Positions 46,648-55,144 of a stretch of 64,000 nt of DNA are shown here, in pieces (positions within the stretch are counted from its first letter, which is position 1; each line of letters starts with the position of its first letter). Both the position numbers and the translations under genes were made by a program. The notes beneath the pieces were generated by a model. That model had not been told where the DNA came from and made no database searches. It was given only the letters and a program-made list of their open reading frames with translations. This DNA is from an uncultured Shewanella sp. (GTDB taxonomy: Bacteria; Pseudomonadota; Gammaproteobacteria; Enterobacterales; Shewanellaceae): the NCBI RefSeq assembly GCF_947501225.1, contig NZ_CANMUW010000001.1, positions 248,001 to 312,000 on the forward strand, read 5' to 3'.

Positions 46648-46910
46648 TACCAATCAGTATAAAGATGTGATCGCTCAGCGAGAGTTTAGCGCTTCTGAGG
46701 TAAGGCAGCGAGTGAAGAGCATAGTTGTTCTACGTTTAAGCTCGTTAACGCAACATCAGAAGCGCTAAAACTCGCCTTTCAGGAGTGTTTTTGGCTGCCT
46801 ACTTCCACGTTGAATAGCTTCACAAGGGAGCACCATTGCATCATCTATTCGCCTTGAATTAGTTTGCCAAAAATAACTCTGAGTAGATCACTTTCTTATA
46901 CTGATTGGTA
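46648..46910. mobile_element. MITE-like element with perfect 16-bp terminal inverted repeats
   Basis: ATACCAATCAGTATAA (46647-46662) is the exact reverse complement of TTATACTGATTGGTAT (46896-46911); similarity extends inward through GTGATC/GATCAC. The repeat ends are flanked by TA at 46648-46649 and 46909-46910, so the element proper is 46650-46908 with a TA target duplication, as for Tc1/mariner and IS630-type elements. Inside, 46678-46701 pairs with 46753-46775 (core TTTAGCGCTTCTGA, 14 bp exact), a hairpin. No open reading frame of transposase size is present, so it is a non-autonomous miniature element. Confidence 0.75.
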
Positions 46911-47099
46911 TCACCAATATTTTAGCGCCTGATGCCATGCAGTGCCTGCCAGGTTCGATAATTACCATTTATATGCCGGTTTCTCTATTCCGCTATCCGT
47001 GAGATTAGAATATTGTTCCTACTGCAGGGATAAACGAAAGCTAAATGATAATAAAAGGGTCGCTTGATAGATGGACTAATCATAATAACGACGAAATCC

Positions 47100-47210
47100 G
47101 ATGACGGTTTGAACAGCGTTCCCTGGCAGTGTGTCCGGAACAGTAGCAAGAGCCGCCATGAGAGTGATTTTGAAGTCAGAGCATCTAACAGCAACAAGAC
47201 TCATATGTAG
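47100..47210 (+). pseudogene. Decayed 3' end of a second cytochrome gene
   Basis: Frame 47100-47210 encodes 36 residues and a stop that align end to end with the C terminus of the octahaem cytochrome: GLNSVPWQ against GVYMKPWL, and RHESDFEVRASNSNKTHM against CHEEDYDLRASKIGKIHK. The last haem motif has decayed from CSGCH to SKSRH. Upstream, about 46950-47099, only scattered similarity remains in shifting frames (for example a CATTTATATGCC segment like CATATGCC of the CHMP motif). The fragment lies between the MITE and a terminator like the cytochrome's own, so it looks like the remnant of a tandem paralogue. Confidence 0.6.
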
Positions 47211-47241
47211 ATAACATCTCTCACAATCTCTCCCCCGAGCC

Positions 47242-47275
47242 AATGCCGGTCAATTATATTGACCGGCATTTTTTT
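47242..47275 (+). terminator. Terminator after the cytochrome remnant
   Basis: AATGCCGGTCAAT and ATTGACCGGCATT (13 bp, 3-base loop) followed by seven T. Its left flank matches that of the terminator at 46535, supporting common origin with the cytochrome 3' end. Confidence 0.9.
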
Positions 47276-47363
47276 GTCTCTGCCCTATTACCCTTTTGAT
47301 AATTTGCGCAATTATTACCCCGTGATAATATCAAACAGACATATAGGAGCGGATCATAAAAAT

Positions 47364-49010
47364 ATGAAAAAAATAATAAAATCACTTCTTGCCAGCAGTA
47401 TTCTTCTCAGCTTCGGTACTCTGGGAGAAACGAGCTTAATTACCAATATCAAAGGCTATAGCGTCAATGATGGTAAGTTGACCCGGTTCAGTGCCATGAC
47501 CTTTAAAGGAGACAGGATCGACAGGCTTTTCGTTCAAGGTGAGCCGTTACCAGAAGAGGCGGATATTAAGCATATCGATGGCCATGGACAAACCATGCTC
47601 CCGGGCTTGATAGACGCCCATGGACATGTTTTGGGCTATGGGCTCAGCCTGATGCGGGCTCAGCTCAGAGGGGCCGAGTCTGAGCTGGAAGCGGTGGAGC
47701 GGGTGCGGTTATTTCGCGCTGAAAACCCTGAGTTGAGCTGGATTCAGGGGCGTGGCTGGAATCAGGTCCTCTGGCCGAACAAGAGATTCCCTACGGCCTC
47801 GAGTCTTGACAAACAATTTCCCGACACTCCGGTTTGGCTCAGGCGCATCGATGGACACGCAGGCTGGGCCAACACTGCAGCGATGAAGTTAGCCAATATC
47901 GGTGCGGAAACTCAGTCTCCTAAAGGGGGAGAGATCGTTCGCGATGCGAACGGATTACCCACGGGGGTGTTTATCGATAACGCCATGGATCTTATCACCG
48001 AGAATATTCCCTCGCTGACGCGCTCCGAGCAGAGGAGTGTGCTGCTAACCTCTATGAATGCACTGGCAAAACAGGGGCTCACCAGTGTACATGATGCAGG
48101 GGTTGGTAGCATGACTCTGGAGGTGTACAGGTCGTTAGCTGAGTCGGATCAGATGCCGATACGTGTCTATGCCATGGTCTCGGCGGCTGATGAGAAGTTT
48201 GAAAGCCTGATGGAGCAGGGGCCTTACAAGCACAGTTCAGATAAACTTTCGATCAGCAGCGTAAAAATATCATCCGACGGCGCGCTGGGAAGTCGCGGGG
48301 CAGCGCTTATTGAAGATTACAGCGATCTTCCCGGCCACAAGGGGCTGCTCCTCTATTCAGACAAGAAGCTGACGGCAACTATGAAGCTGGCTATGGATTC
48401 AGGCTTTCAGGTTAATACCCATGCCATTGGCGATAATGCCAATAAACTCGTGTTGGATAACTATGAAACCTTGATCAAGCAGACCGGCACCCGCGAGTTA
48501 AGACATAGGGTTGAACATGCTCAGGTGTTAAGGCTCGATGATATCCCAAGGTTTGCCAAGCTCAACGTTATCGCCTCGATGCAGGCGACCCATGCCACCA
48601 GCGATAAAAATATGGCCGAAGCGCGATTGGGCAGCGAACGTATAAAGGGGGCTTACGCCTGGCGTAAGGTTCTAGAGTCAGGTGCTATCATTGCCGCAGG
48701 TTCCGATTTCCCGATTGAGTCGGCTAACCCCTTCTATGGTTTGCACGCCTCGACTACCCGTCAGGACCATCAAAATCTGCCCGAGGGAGGCTGGTATAGC
48801 AAGGAGAAGATGACACTCACAGAAGCGTTGAAGAGCTTTACCCGTGATGCGGCTTTTGCAGCCCATCAAGAGAAGCTGATTGGCCAGCTAAAGCCCGGAA
48901 TGAAAGCTGACTTCATCTTAATCGATAGCGATATCTTTAATATCAACCCCGAAGGCTTGTGGCAGACCAAGGTCAATCAAACCTGGGTAGATGGACAGAG
49001 GGTGTATTGA
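47364..49010 (+). CDS. Secreted amidohydrolase, YtcJ-like
   Basis: The 548-residue product has a signal peptide (about 1-22; MKKIIKSLLASSILLSFGTL) and an amidohydrolase-3 (YtcJ-like) fold with the metal-binding start TMLPGLIDAHGHVLGYG, a SDGALGSRGAAL loop, QVNTHAIGDNANKLVLDNYE with a second His, RVEHAQVL, and GSDFPIESANPFYGL with the catalytic Asp region. Members hydrolyse a range of amides and related substrates; the natural substrate cannot be told. The start at 47364 is chosen for the signal peptide; the frame is open to 47259 inside the preceding terminator. Confidence 0.88.
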   Translation: MKKIIKSLLASSILLSFGTLGETSLITNIKGYSVNDGKLTRFSAMTFKGDRIDRLFVQGEPLPEEADIKHIDGHGQTMLPGLIDAHGHVLGYGLSLMRAQLRGAESELEAVERVRLFRAENPELSWIQGRGWNQVLWPNKRFPTASSLDKQFPDTPVWLRRIDGHAGWANTAAMKLANIGAETQSPKGGEIVRDANGLPTGVFIDNAMDLITENIPSLTRSEQRSVLLTSMNALAKQGLTSVHDAGVGSMTLEVYRSLAESDQMPIRVYAMVSAADEKFESLMEQGPYKHSSDKLSISSVKISSDGALGSRGAALIEDYSDLPGHKGLLLYSDKKLTATMKLAMDSGFQVNTHAIGDNANKLVLDNYETLIKQTGTRELRHRVEHAQVLRLDDIPRFAKLNVIASMQATHATSDKNMAEARLGSERIKGAYAWRKVLESGAIIAAGSDFPIESANPFYGLHASTTRQDHQNLPEGGWYSKEKMTLTEALKSFTRDAAFAAHQEKLIGQLKPGMKADFILIDSDIFNINPEGLWQTKVNQTWVDGQRVY

Positions 49011-49019
49011 AGCGGCCGC

Positions 49020-49039
49020 AGGCAGCATCTTTGCTGCCT
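49020..49039 (+). terminator. Possible terminator of the amidohydrolase gene
   Basis: AGGCAGC and GCTGCCT with a 6-base loop, 10 bases after the stop; the T-run is absent. Confidence 0.4.
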
Positions 49040-49201
49040 CATTCACGCCGGGAATTTGGCAGACTAGCCAAGGGTCTAATGGCTTAGCTGAGCTTTTCAG
49101 ATAATAATTCAGGGACCATATTATTATCTGCTGTTCAATTGTTTTGCGGATGATTTCGCCTTAAAAAACGGTAAGGGCATTTGAACGAGTCGTATTCCAG
49201 T

Positions 49202-49254
49202 CTCATATCATAAGTGATTGGTAATTCAGCTTAACTTTGCTGAGATGATATGAG
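49202..49254 (+). promoter_or_regulatory. Inverted repeat upstream of the PilJ-domain gene
   Basis: CTCATATCAT (49202-49211) and ATGATATGAG (49245-49254) are perfect 10-bp complements with an inner CAGC/GCTG pair. It lies 110 bases before the start at 49365. It may be an operator or a leader hairpin. Otherwise 49040-49364 shows no gene. Confidence 0.4.
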
Positions 49255-49364
49255 CTATAGCCCTGTTTCTCGACTATAGTTTTACTACAGCTTAACTTGG
49301 GTTAATAAATCTTGGGTTAACAAATTAGCTAAACGTGTTGGCATTAATTGAAAGGATCTCGAAA

Positions 49365-50261
49365 ATGAAACTCTATAATCTGTTTATCGCCTCGTTTATT
49401 TTATGTGGATTGATGTTTGGCTCTACATTGTCAGCTTACGCTGAGCCCACCTCCGCCGAATATGGTGTGATCTTAAACCTCTCCGGAAAGCAACGTATGT
49501 TATCTCAGAAGATGTCTAAAGAGGTGACGCTGATAGGGCTTAATGTCGACGCCGAAAAGAACCTGTCAAACTTATCGGCTACATCATCACTATTTGATAA
49601 AACCCTTAAGGGGCTGAAAGAGGGGGATGCCACGTTGGGTCTGCCGGCTACCGAGAGTAAGCGTATCGTTCGACAGCTCGATAAGGTTTCAGGCATATGG
49701 GGCGAGTTCTACCCTGTCATTCAATCTATTATCGCCTCAAAATCTGTCTCTGATGAGCAGCTGGCTGTGATCGCCAGTCAGAATCTGCCCTTGCTCAAGC
49801 AGATGAACAAGGCGGTGGGCCTATATGAAAAAGAGGCGAAGAAAAGCGGGCTGAAAGCCGCCCCCGGCCTTGCAGCCACCCTTAACCTCTCGGGTAAGCA
49901 GAGAATGTTGACTCAGAAGATGAGTAAAGAGTTCTTTCTGATAGCCCTGGGCCATGACGTCGAGCAGAATAAGTTGAACCTGCTCGAAACATACTCCCTG
50001 TTCGATCGTACGCTCAAAGGGCTGAAAGATGGCGATGAGGTTTTAGGGTTACCAGGTACCAAACCGCAACATATCCGGGATCAACTCGATGTGGTTGACG
50101 GCTTATGGGTTAAGTTTAAGCCATTGGTTGAAAAGGGAGCCGACTATAAAACGACTACGATATCTGAGGCGCAAATTGATGCCGTTGCTCAATCTAATCT
50201 ACCGCTGCTTAAGCAGATGAATGCTGCGGTTAAGCTGTATGAGAAAGAGGCTGCTAAATAG
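49365..50261 (+). CDS. Secreted protein with two tandem PilJ-type sensory domains
   Basis: The 298-residue product has a signal peptide (about 1-27) and two copies (about 30-150 and 165-296) of a helical domain of the PilJ/NarX-like type IV pilus chemotaxis-receptor N-terminal family. Both copies carry LNLSGKQRML(S/T)QKMSKE, resembling the P-box that binds nitrate in NarX, then (F)DKTLKGLKEGD or DRTLKGLKDGD, and LPLLKQMN(K/A)AV. There is no kinase or signalling domain, so it is a freestanding periplasmic sensor or binder. It lies 28 bases upstream of a chemoreceptor gene and should be cotranscribed. AAAGGA precedes the ATG; a TTG at 49335 is less likely. Confidence 0.87.
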   Translation: MKLYNLFIASFILCGLMFGSTLSAYAEPTSAEYGVILNLSGKQRMLSQKMSKEVTLIGLNVDAEKNLSNLSATSSLFDKTLKGLKEGDATLGLPATESKRIVRQLDKVSGIWGEFYPVIQSIIASKSVSDEQLAVIASQNLPLLKQMNKAVGLYEKEAKKSGLKAAPGLAATLNLSGKQRMLTQKMSKEFFLIALGHDVEQNKLNLLETYSLFDRTLKGLKDGDEVLGLPGTKPQHIRDQLDVVDGLWVKFKPLVEKGADYKTTTISEAQIDAVAQSNLPLLKQMNAAVKLYEKEAAK

Positions 50262-50289
50262 TAGAACTTAACTTAGCGGAGATAACTTT

Positions 50290-51966
50290 ATGCTAATAAA
50301 AACAAAGTTATATGCAAGCGGTACTCTACTGTGTGTTCTTCTTATCGGAATTAGTCTGGGGGCCTGGCTCTCTTTTAATGGTCTGTCTCAACGATTTTCT
50401 CAGGTTGTCGATGCCTCCTCCAGTAGTGCCAGAAGTGCCGAAAATGCTACTCAGGGCTCTGCCAGCGGAAGTCAGCAACTGGGTGTCATCAATGCCGATA
50501 TGATGTCGATAGTCGATGGTATCAAGCGTGCAAACCAAAGAACTAAGCTGATCAGCAAGAAGGTCGACGACATCAATGGGACTCTGACAGAGTTGATGAG
50601 TACCATAGAAGAGCTTTCCGAAGATGTTAGTGATGAAGATGCGCTCTCTATTCTGGAAGAGGTCAGCGATGAGATAGGTGATATCAGTGAAAGGCTCAGG
50701 CGTGAAGCGCTGATCAATATTGTCGACTCGTCGAAAAATATGGACAACTTCAGTACGCAGATCTCTCAGCAGGCCGCTAAAGTTTCCCAGCTCGATGCAT
50801 TCTTGCGACAGCAAGTTAAGGTGAGTCAGTCAACCATGGACACCAGCGCAGAAATTAAGGCGTTGGCGACTCAGGCCTCAGGGGATGTGCAGTGGCAGCA
50901 AAAGCTATTTGTCTCTGCATTAGTGATTCTGGCTCTATTCTCTATGGCAGCAGTGCTGCTTATCGTGAGGGCCGTAATTCACCCCATTAACAAGACAGTG
51001 CACCTGATGCAGGATATTGCCGATGGAGATGGCGACTTGACTCAGCGCCTGGAAGCGGAGGGGGATGATGAGATGGCATTGATTGCCGGTGCCTTCAATC
51101 GTTTTGTGGCAAAAATTCAGGCTTTGCTTACCGATGTTACTCATTCGATGGAGGAGTTACGTCAGGCCTCGAATCAAACCCTGCAGGCGATGACGGATGG
51201 CAATGAGGCGATGCACAAGCAGCAGCAGGAGGTTGAGCAGATCGCCACCGCAATTAATGAGATGAGTGTCACCTCCCAGGAAGTTGCCCAGAATGCGATC
51301 GGTGCCGAAACGGCTGCGGTTGAGGTCAATGGGCATGCAGATTCGGGTAAGCTGGTGGTTAACAGTGCCTTGAGTTCAGTTTCCAGCCTTGCAGGAGAGG
51401 TGCAAAGCGCGGTCGATGTTATCGACTCATTGGATCAGAAGTCCTCATCTATCTATTCTGTGGTCAATGTGATTCAGTCGGTATCTGAACAGACAAACCT
51501 TTTGGCGCTCAATGCCGCCATCGAGGCCGCCAGGGCCGGTGAGCAGGGGAGAGGTTTTGCGGTGGTTGCCGATGAGGTCAGAACCCTTGCGGCAAAGGCG
51601 GAAAGTAGTACCAGCGATATTCGGGAGATCATCGTTGAAATTCAGACGCTGACCAAACAAGCCGTGACGGCGATGGAGTCCAGTAAGACGGTAAGTGCCG
51701 ACACGCTCAAAGGGGCGCAATCTGCGAGTGAGGCGCTGGATGCTATTACCGGTTCTATGCATACCGTGACCGAGATGAATACTCAAATAGCCCACGCCGC
51801 AACGGAGCAAACCGGAGTCACCGACGAGTTGAATCAGCGTGTGATTCAGATCAACGAGTTGTCTAACCTGACTTCGATAGAGGTATCGAAAACGGTGGAG
51901 ACCTGTGAGGCGTTAAATCGTATCAGCGAAACCCTCTCTAATCAGCTGACACAATTTAAGGTATAG
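50290..51966 (+). CDS. Methyl-accepting chemotaxis protein
   Basis: The 558-residue receptor has helix 1 (about 7-29), a periplasmic helical region (about 30-200) rich in Ser/Asp with no recognised ligand domain, helix 2 (about 205-228), HAMP (about 229-282) and a cytoplasmic signalling hairpin whose tip [20 protein letters not shown] continues to [15 protein letters not shown]. It should bind CheW/CheA and bias flagellar or pilus motility. The preceding gene encodes a periplasmic protein with two PilJ domains and may be its ligand-binding partner, inferred from operon structure. A strong bidirectional terminator follows. Confidence 0.93.
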   Translation: MLIKTKLYASGTLLCVLLIGISLGAWLSFNGLSQRFSQVVDASSSSARSAENATQGSASGSQQLGVINADMMSIVDGIKRANQRTKLISKKVDDINGTLTELMSTIEELSEDVSDEDALSILEEVSDEIGDISERLRREALINIVDSSKNMDNFSTQISQQAAKVSQLDAFLRQQVKVSQSTMDTSAEIKALATQASGDVQWQQKLFVSALVILALFSMAAVLLIVRAVIHPINKTVHLMQDIADGDGDLTQRLEAEGDDEMALIAGAFNRFVAKIQALLTDVTHSMEELRQASNQTLQAMTDGNEAMHKQQQEVEQIATAINEMSVTSQEVAQNAIGAETAAVEVNGHADSGKLVVNSALSSVSSLAGEVQSAVDVIDSLDQKSSSIYSVVNVIQSVSEQTNLLALNAAIEAARAGEQGRGFAVVADEVRTLAAKAESSTSDIREIIVEIQTLTKQAVTAMESSKTVSADTLKGAQSASEALDAITGSMHTVTEMNTQIAHAATEQTGVTDELNQRVIQINELSNLTSIEVSKTVETCEALNRISETLSNQLTQFKV

Positions 51967-51986
51967 AGAGCCGGAGGCAAGGTAAA

Positions 51987-52022
51987 ATGAAAAGCGGGAG
52001 CCTAAGTGCTCCCGCTTTTCAT
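51987..52022. terminator. Bidirectional terminator between the chemoreceptor and acetyltransferase genes
   Basis: ATGAAAAGCGGGAGC and GCTCCCGCTTTTCAT form a perfect 15-bp stem with a 6-base loop between convergent genes. Confidence 0.9.
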
Positions 52023-52034
52023 CAACAGATCTGT

Positions 52035-52565
52035 TTACTCACAGTTGCCGATTGCTTTCTCTCGGGTTAAGTATTTATGAAATACCGTGACTTTATGTCC
52101 CATAAACCTGTCTCTTCCACGCTCGCTCATGCCCACCTTTCTGGCCAGTGCTTCGGAGCCTCGATTGCCCAGTAAGATTAAGGCTATCGCTTCATCTATT
52201 CCAAATTGCGGGAAGATCTCCAACGCCTTAGCTCCGGCCTCGTAGCCAATTCCCTTGCCCCAGTATTGAGGTAGGTAGCGATAGCCCAGTTCGACTTCAT
52301 TAAACTCGGTGACAAATTTTGGCCCGCAAAAGCCTATGACGCGTCTATCGGCTTTATGCTCGACGGCCCAGCGGCCATAACCTAACTCTTCATAGCTTGG
52401 CAGTATGACCTCGTTCAAAATCTGCTCGGCCTGGGATATTGATGACATCGGCTCGCCCGGAATATAGGTCAATATCTCGGGAATACTGTTAAGCAGGTAT
52501 AGGGCACGAGTATCCGTCTCGTTGAAGTGCCTTAAAATCAGCCTGTCCGTTTCAGCAATAATCAA
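52035..52565 (-). CDS. GNAT-family N-acetyltransferase
   Basis: The 176-residue protein has the RimJ/RimL-like acetyltransferase fold: the N-terminal TDRLILRHFNETDTRAL, then VIGFCGPKFV, ELGYRYLPQYWGKGIGYEAGAKAL with the acetyl-CoA-binding Q/R-x-x-G-x-G/A-type loop (YWGKGIG), and ALILLGNRGSEALARKVGM. It likely acetylates a small molecule, amine or protein N terminus; substrate not determinable. It is monocistronic and diverges from the solute-binding-protein gene at 52776. Confidence 0.87.
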   Translation of the reverse strand: MIIAETDRLILRHFNETDTRALYLLNSIPEILTYIPGEPMSSISQAEQILNEVILPSYEELGYGRWAVEHKADRRVIGFCGPKFVTEFNEVELGYRYLPQYWGKGIGYEAGAKALEIFPQFGIDEAIALILLGNRGSEALARKVGMSERGRDRFMGHKVTVFHKYLTREKAIGNCE

Positions 52566-52775
52566 ATCTAGCTCCCCTTCTATCCTTGATAATGAGTGAA
52601 TTTAACCTATTTATAACATATGCCCAGCCAAGAGTGATAGATATCTGGTCTGCTCTGATCCTGGAAATTTTGTAAGAGAGCGTGTTGATATGCCGGCGAC
52701 GATAAAGCTTAAGTACAACTGTGTTCTCTTTGTAATGATGGACAAAGAGGCGTTCATCTACTAAAAGATCTTAAG

Positions 52776-53729
52776 GTGTATCGGAATATTTGGCTGACGG
52801 AGATCATCTTGAGTAATATCATTATTTCAGCAGGTTTGACTCTGTGGTCTTGGTTTTTGACTCGCTTATCCGGTTTATGTTTTTATCTCATGCTATTGAC
52901 GTTTTCTATGGGGGTAACCTTAGGGACATCAATAGCTGCAGAGTCGCCTTCCAGACCATTTCGGATTTGTTTCGAGATGCAAGATAATATGCCATTTATT
53001 CAGGGAGTACCCGAAGAGGGGGTCGTTGTTTTAGGTGAACATGGTGTTTTAGCGGATCTGTTAATTCTTACTGCCGAGGAACTTGCTATAGAGTTAAACT
53101 TCTCCTTTATGCCCTGGAAGCGCTGCATCCAACAACTGAGCCAAGGAAAAGTCGATGGGATCATTGCCGCCATCTGGGCATCTGAACGTGACTCCTGGGG
53201 CGTTTTTCCTAAGGCTGGGGAGGCGGTTGATAATGAGATGGCAATCTGGTTTGTCGATTATCTTATCTATACAAAGTCAGGTTCAGCTCTCACCTGGGAT
53301 GGAAAAAGTTTTTCCGGAGTCCGCCACGGCATTGCGGCACCTCTGGGCTACATAGCGCATCAAAAGCTGAGTGCAATGGGCGTGCTACATGAACAAAGTC
53401 TCTCCCTTACCGATGGTTTCGCATTGCTGGCGCTGGAGCGTCTGGATGGTTATGTTGTTGAGGAGACTATTGGTCGCCGGGTGGTTATGGATCTGCAACT
53501 TAGCGATAAGTTGGAGTCGTTAACCCGCCCCTTTATGCGAGTGCATTGGTTTATGCCCGTCTCACATCAATGGTATAAGGCATACCCTGAGTTTTCCCTG
53601 TCGTTTTGGTCAACTCTGTCGGAAATTCGTAAAACTCAGGGGAAGCGCTTGTTACAACACTATCTTGAGCAGTATTCTGACCTCAACACCCGACTTAAAT
53701 CTGCTTCTACCCCCGAACTTAAGCGATAG
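52776..53729 (+). CDS. Periplasmic solute-binding protein, SBP_bac_3 family
   Basis: The product has a hydrophobic N terminus ending in GTSIAAES, a probable signal peptide, then a family-3 binding fold: FRICFEMQDNMPFIQG, LADLLILTAEELAIEL, SFMPWKRCIQQLSQGKVDGI (first lobe), SFSGVRHGIAAPLGY, and a C-terminal helix. The annotated start is the outermost, GTG at 52776, but no proper ribosome-binding site precedes it; TTG at 52809 behind GGAG is an alternative, so the start is unresolved. No ABC transporter genes adjoin it. It is followed by a Crp-like regulator gene on the same strand. Ligand unknown. Confidence 0.77.
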   Translation: MYRNIWLTEIILSNIIISAGLTLWSWFLTRLSGLCFYLMLLTFSMGVTLGTSIAAESPSRPFRICFEMQDNMPFIQGVPEEGVVVLGEHGVLADLLILTAEELAIELNFSFMPWKRCIQQLSQGKVDGIIAAIWASERDSWGVFPKAGEAVDNEMAIWFVDYLIYTKSGSALTWDGKSFSGVRHGIAAPLGYIAHQKLSAMGVLHEQSLSLTDGFALLALERLDGYVVEETIGRRVVMDLQLSDKLESLTRPFMRVHWFMPVSHQWYKAYPEFSLSFWSTLSEIRKTQGKRLLQHYLEQYSDLNTRLKSASTPELKR

Positions 53730-53854
53730 ATGAACCATTAAGGGAAAAGCTTGCCACCTTGGAAAATCTGGTAAGCCTGAACTCATTAAACACGCCCTCT
53801 ATGGTTAATGTGCTAGTCTTGGCGGATATAATTCCTGGGGCAGGTTGTTTTGTA

Positions 53855-54424
53855 GTGAGTAAATTCACTGAGGTAGTTAAGTTTTTCTTCGACTTAGGTA
53901 TATCTGAGCAGATGGTGACATCACAACTGTTCCAATTTAAGTCTCTCTCACTGAAAGCAAGTGAGGTATTACTCGCTCAGGGCGCCGAGCAGGAATATGG
54001 CTATTTTATCGTGTCTGGCATGCTCAGAGCCTGTCACTATGGTGAGAGTGGCCTTGAGCGGTGTAAAGAGTTCTATTTTGAGGGGGAACTCTGTTTCCTC
54101 TATTCAAGCTGGCTGCAAGGAGTGGCGGCTCAATATCAACTCGAAGCAATCTGTGATGCTGAGGTGATAAAAATCCCCTTGAGTTTGCTGGCGCTGCCTC
54201 AATTTTTACCCGCCAAAGTAGCACTTTTGCAGCGACAGTTGATATTCAAAGAGCAGAAAGAGGCCCTACTGTTACTCAATACTCCGGAGCAGAGGTATCG
54301 GCATCTACAGAAGTATTGGCCACATTGGCTGAACAAGCTTAACAATATTCAAATTGCCAGCTATATCGGTATCAGTCCCGTCAGCCTGTCTCGGTTAAAA
54401 GCCAGAATTAAAAGAGAGAATTAA
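53855..54424 (+). CDS. Crp/Fnr-family transcriptional regulator
   Basis: The 189-residue form starting at GTG 53855 has a cyclic-nucleotide-binding-like barrel (about 20-110; LKASEVLLAQGAEQEYGYFIV and GELCFLYSSWLQG) and a C-terminal helix-turn-helix in NIQIASYIGISPVSLSRLKARI, including TPEQRYRHLQKYWPHW. This matches the compact Crp/Fnr regulators common in Bacteroidetes and gammaproteobacteria. No FNR-type Cys cluster is present. The frame is open to TTG 53759, which would add 32 unconvincing residues. It lies just after a solute-binding-protein gene and may be cotranscribed. Confidence 0.8.
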   Translation: MSKFTEVVKFFFDLGISEQMVTSQLFQFKSLSLKASEVLLAQGAEQEYGYFIVSGMLRACHYGESGLERCKEFYFEGELCFLYSSWLQGVAAQYQLEAICDAEVIKIPLSLLALPQFLPAKVALLQRQLIFKEQKEALLLLNTPEQRYRHLQKYWPHWLNKLNNIQIASYIGISPVSLSRLKARIKREN

Positions 54425-54525
54425 AAACGAGAAATAGCGAGGCCGGTTAACTTAAGTTAATTTCTCCGTCGTGATTTATCTCCATAATCCCTGCTTATTT
54501 TTCATTGTGTTTGCAGGGGGAGCTT

Positions 54526-55032
54526 GTGTCTCTATTTATCTGGTCTCAGGTATTAATTATCATTGCTATTGTATTCGATCTGGTATCGTTTCAATTTAAG
54601 CAGAGGAAAAAAATCGTCGGCTGTTTATGTGTCTCGGGCATCTTGATTAGCGCCCATTTCACTTTACTTGAGCAGTGGACCGCTGCAGGCCTGATGCTGC
54701 TGGCGAGCTTTCGTTATTTCACCAGCATCTTTACTACTTCCAAGAAATTGATGTTTCTCTTTTTAACCAGTGCCTTAGTAATCACCTGCATGACGTTTTC
54801 CGGCTTAATCAGCTTGTTGAGTTTTGGCGGAACGGTATTTCAAACCACGGCGGCGTTTTGTCAAAGCGATCACCGTCTGAGGCAACTAATGATTGTAGGG
54901 ACCTCGCTGTGGTTGATACACAATTATCTTGCCGGTTCGCCTACGGCCGTGTTGATGGAGTTCTTGTTTATCGGCAGTAATATCATCGGCTATTACCGAT
55001 ACTATGGGATGAGCCTGCAAGCGCAGCGATGA
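54526..55032 (+). CDS. ygjV: YgjV family inner membrane protein
   Basis: The 168-residue protein has about six membrane helices. It resembles E. coli YgjV in segments such as LASFRYFTSIFTTSKK, SLLSFGGTVFQTTAAFC and IHNYLAGSPTAVLMEFLFIGSN followed by IIGYYRYY. Function unknown. GTG at 54526, with GGGGGAG just upstream, is preferred over TTG at 54505. A terminator follows at 55076. Confidence 0.8.
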   Translation: MSLFIWSQVLIIIAIVFDLVSFQFKQRKKIVGCLCVSGILISAHFTLLEQWTAAGLMLLASFRYFTSIFTTSKKLMFLFLTSALVITCMTFSGLISLLSFGGTVFQTTAAFCQSDHRLRQLMIVGTSLWLIHNYLAGSPTAVLMEFLFIGSNIIGYYRYYGMSLQAQR

Positions 55033-55075
55033 GCTTGCTTCTTTGGAGAAACGAAAGGTAAGGTTATGCAAAAGA

Positions 55076-55111
55076 AAATACCGCTAAGTCGCGGTATTTG
55101 TTATTTTATTT
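55076..55111 (+). terminator. Terminator of the ygjV gene
   Basis: AAATACCGC and GCGGTATTT with a 6-base loop, followed by GTTATTTTATTT. It lies between convergent genes. Confidence 0.85.
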
Positions 55112-55144
55112 GAGCTATTTTATGGGAGTAACCGAGCCGGCTCT

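Noticed and set aside
46985..47197. Minus-strand frame of 70 residues
   Set aside because: It is antisense to the cytochrome relic and has no coding features of its own.
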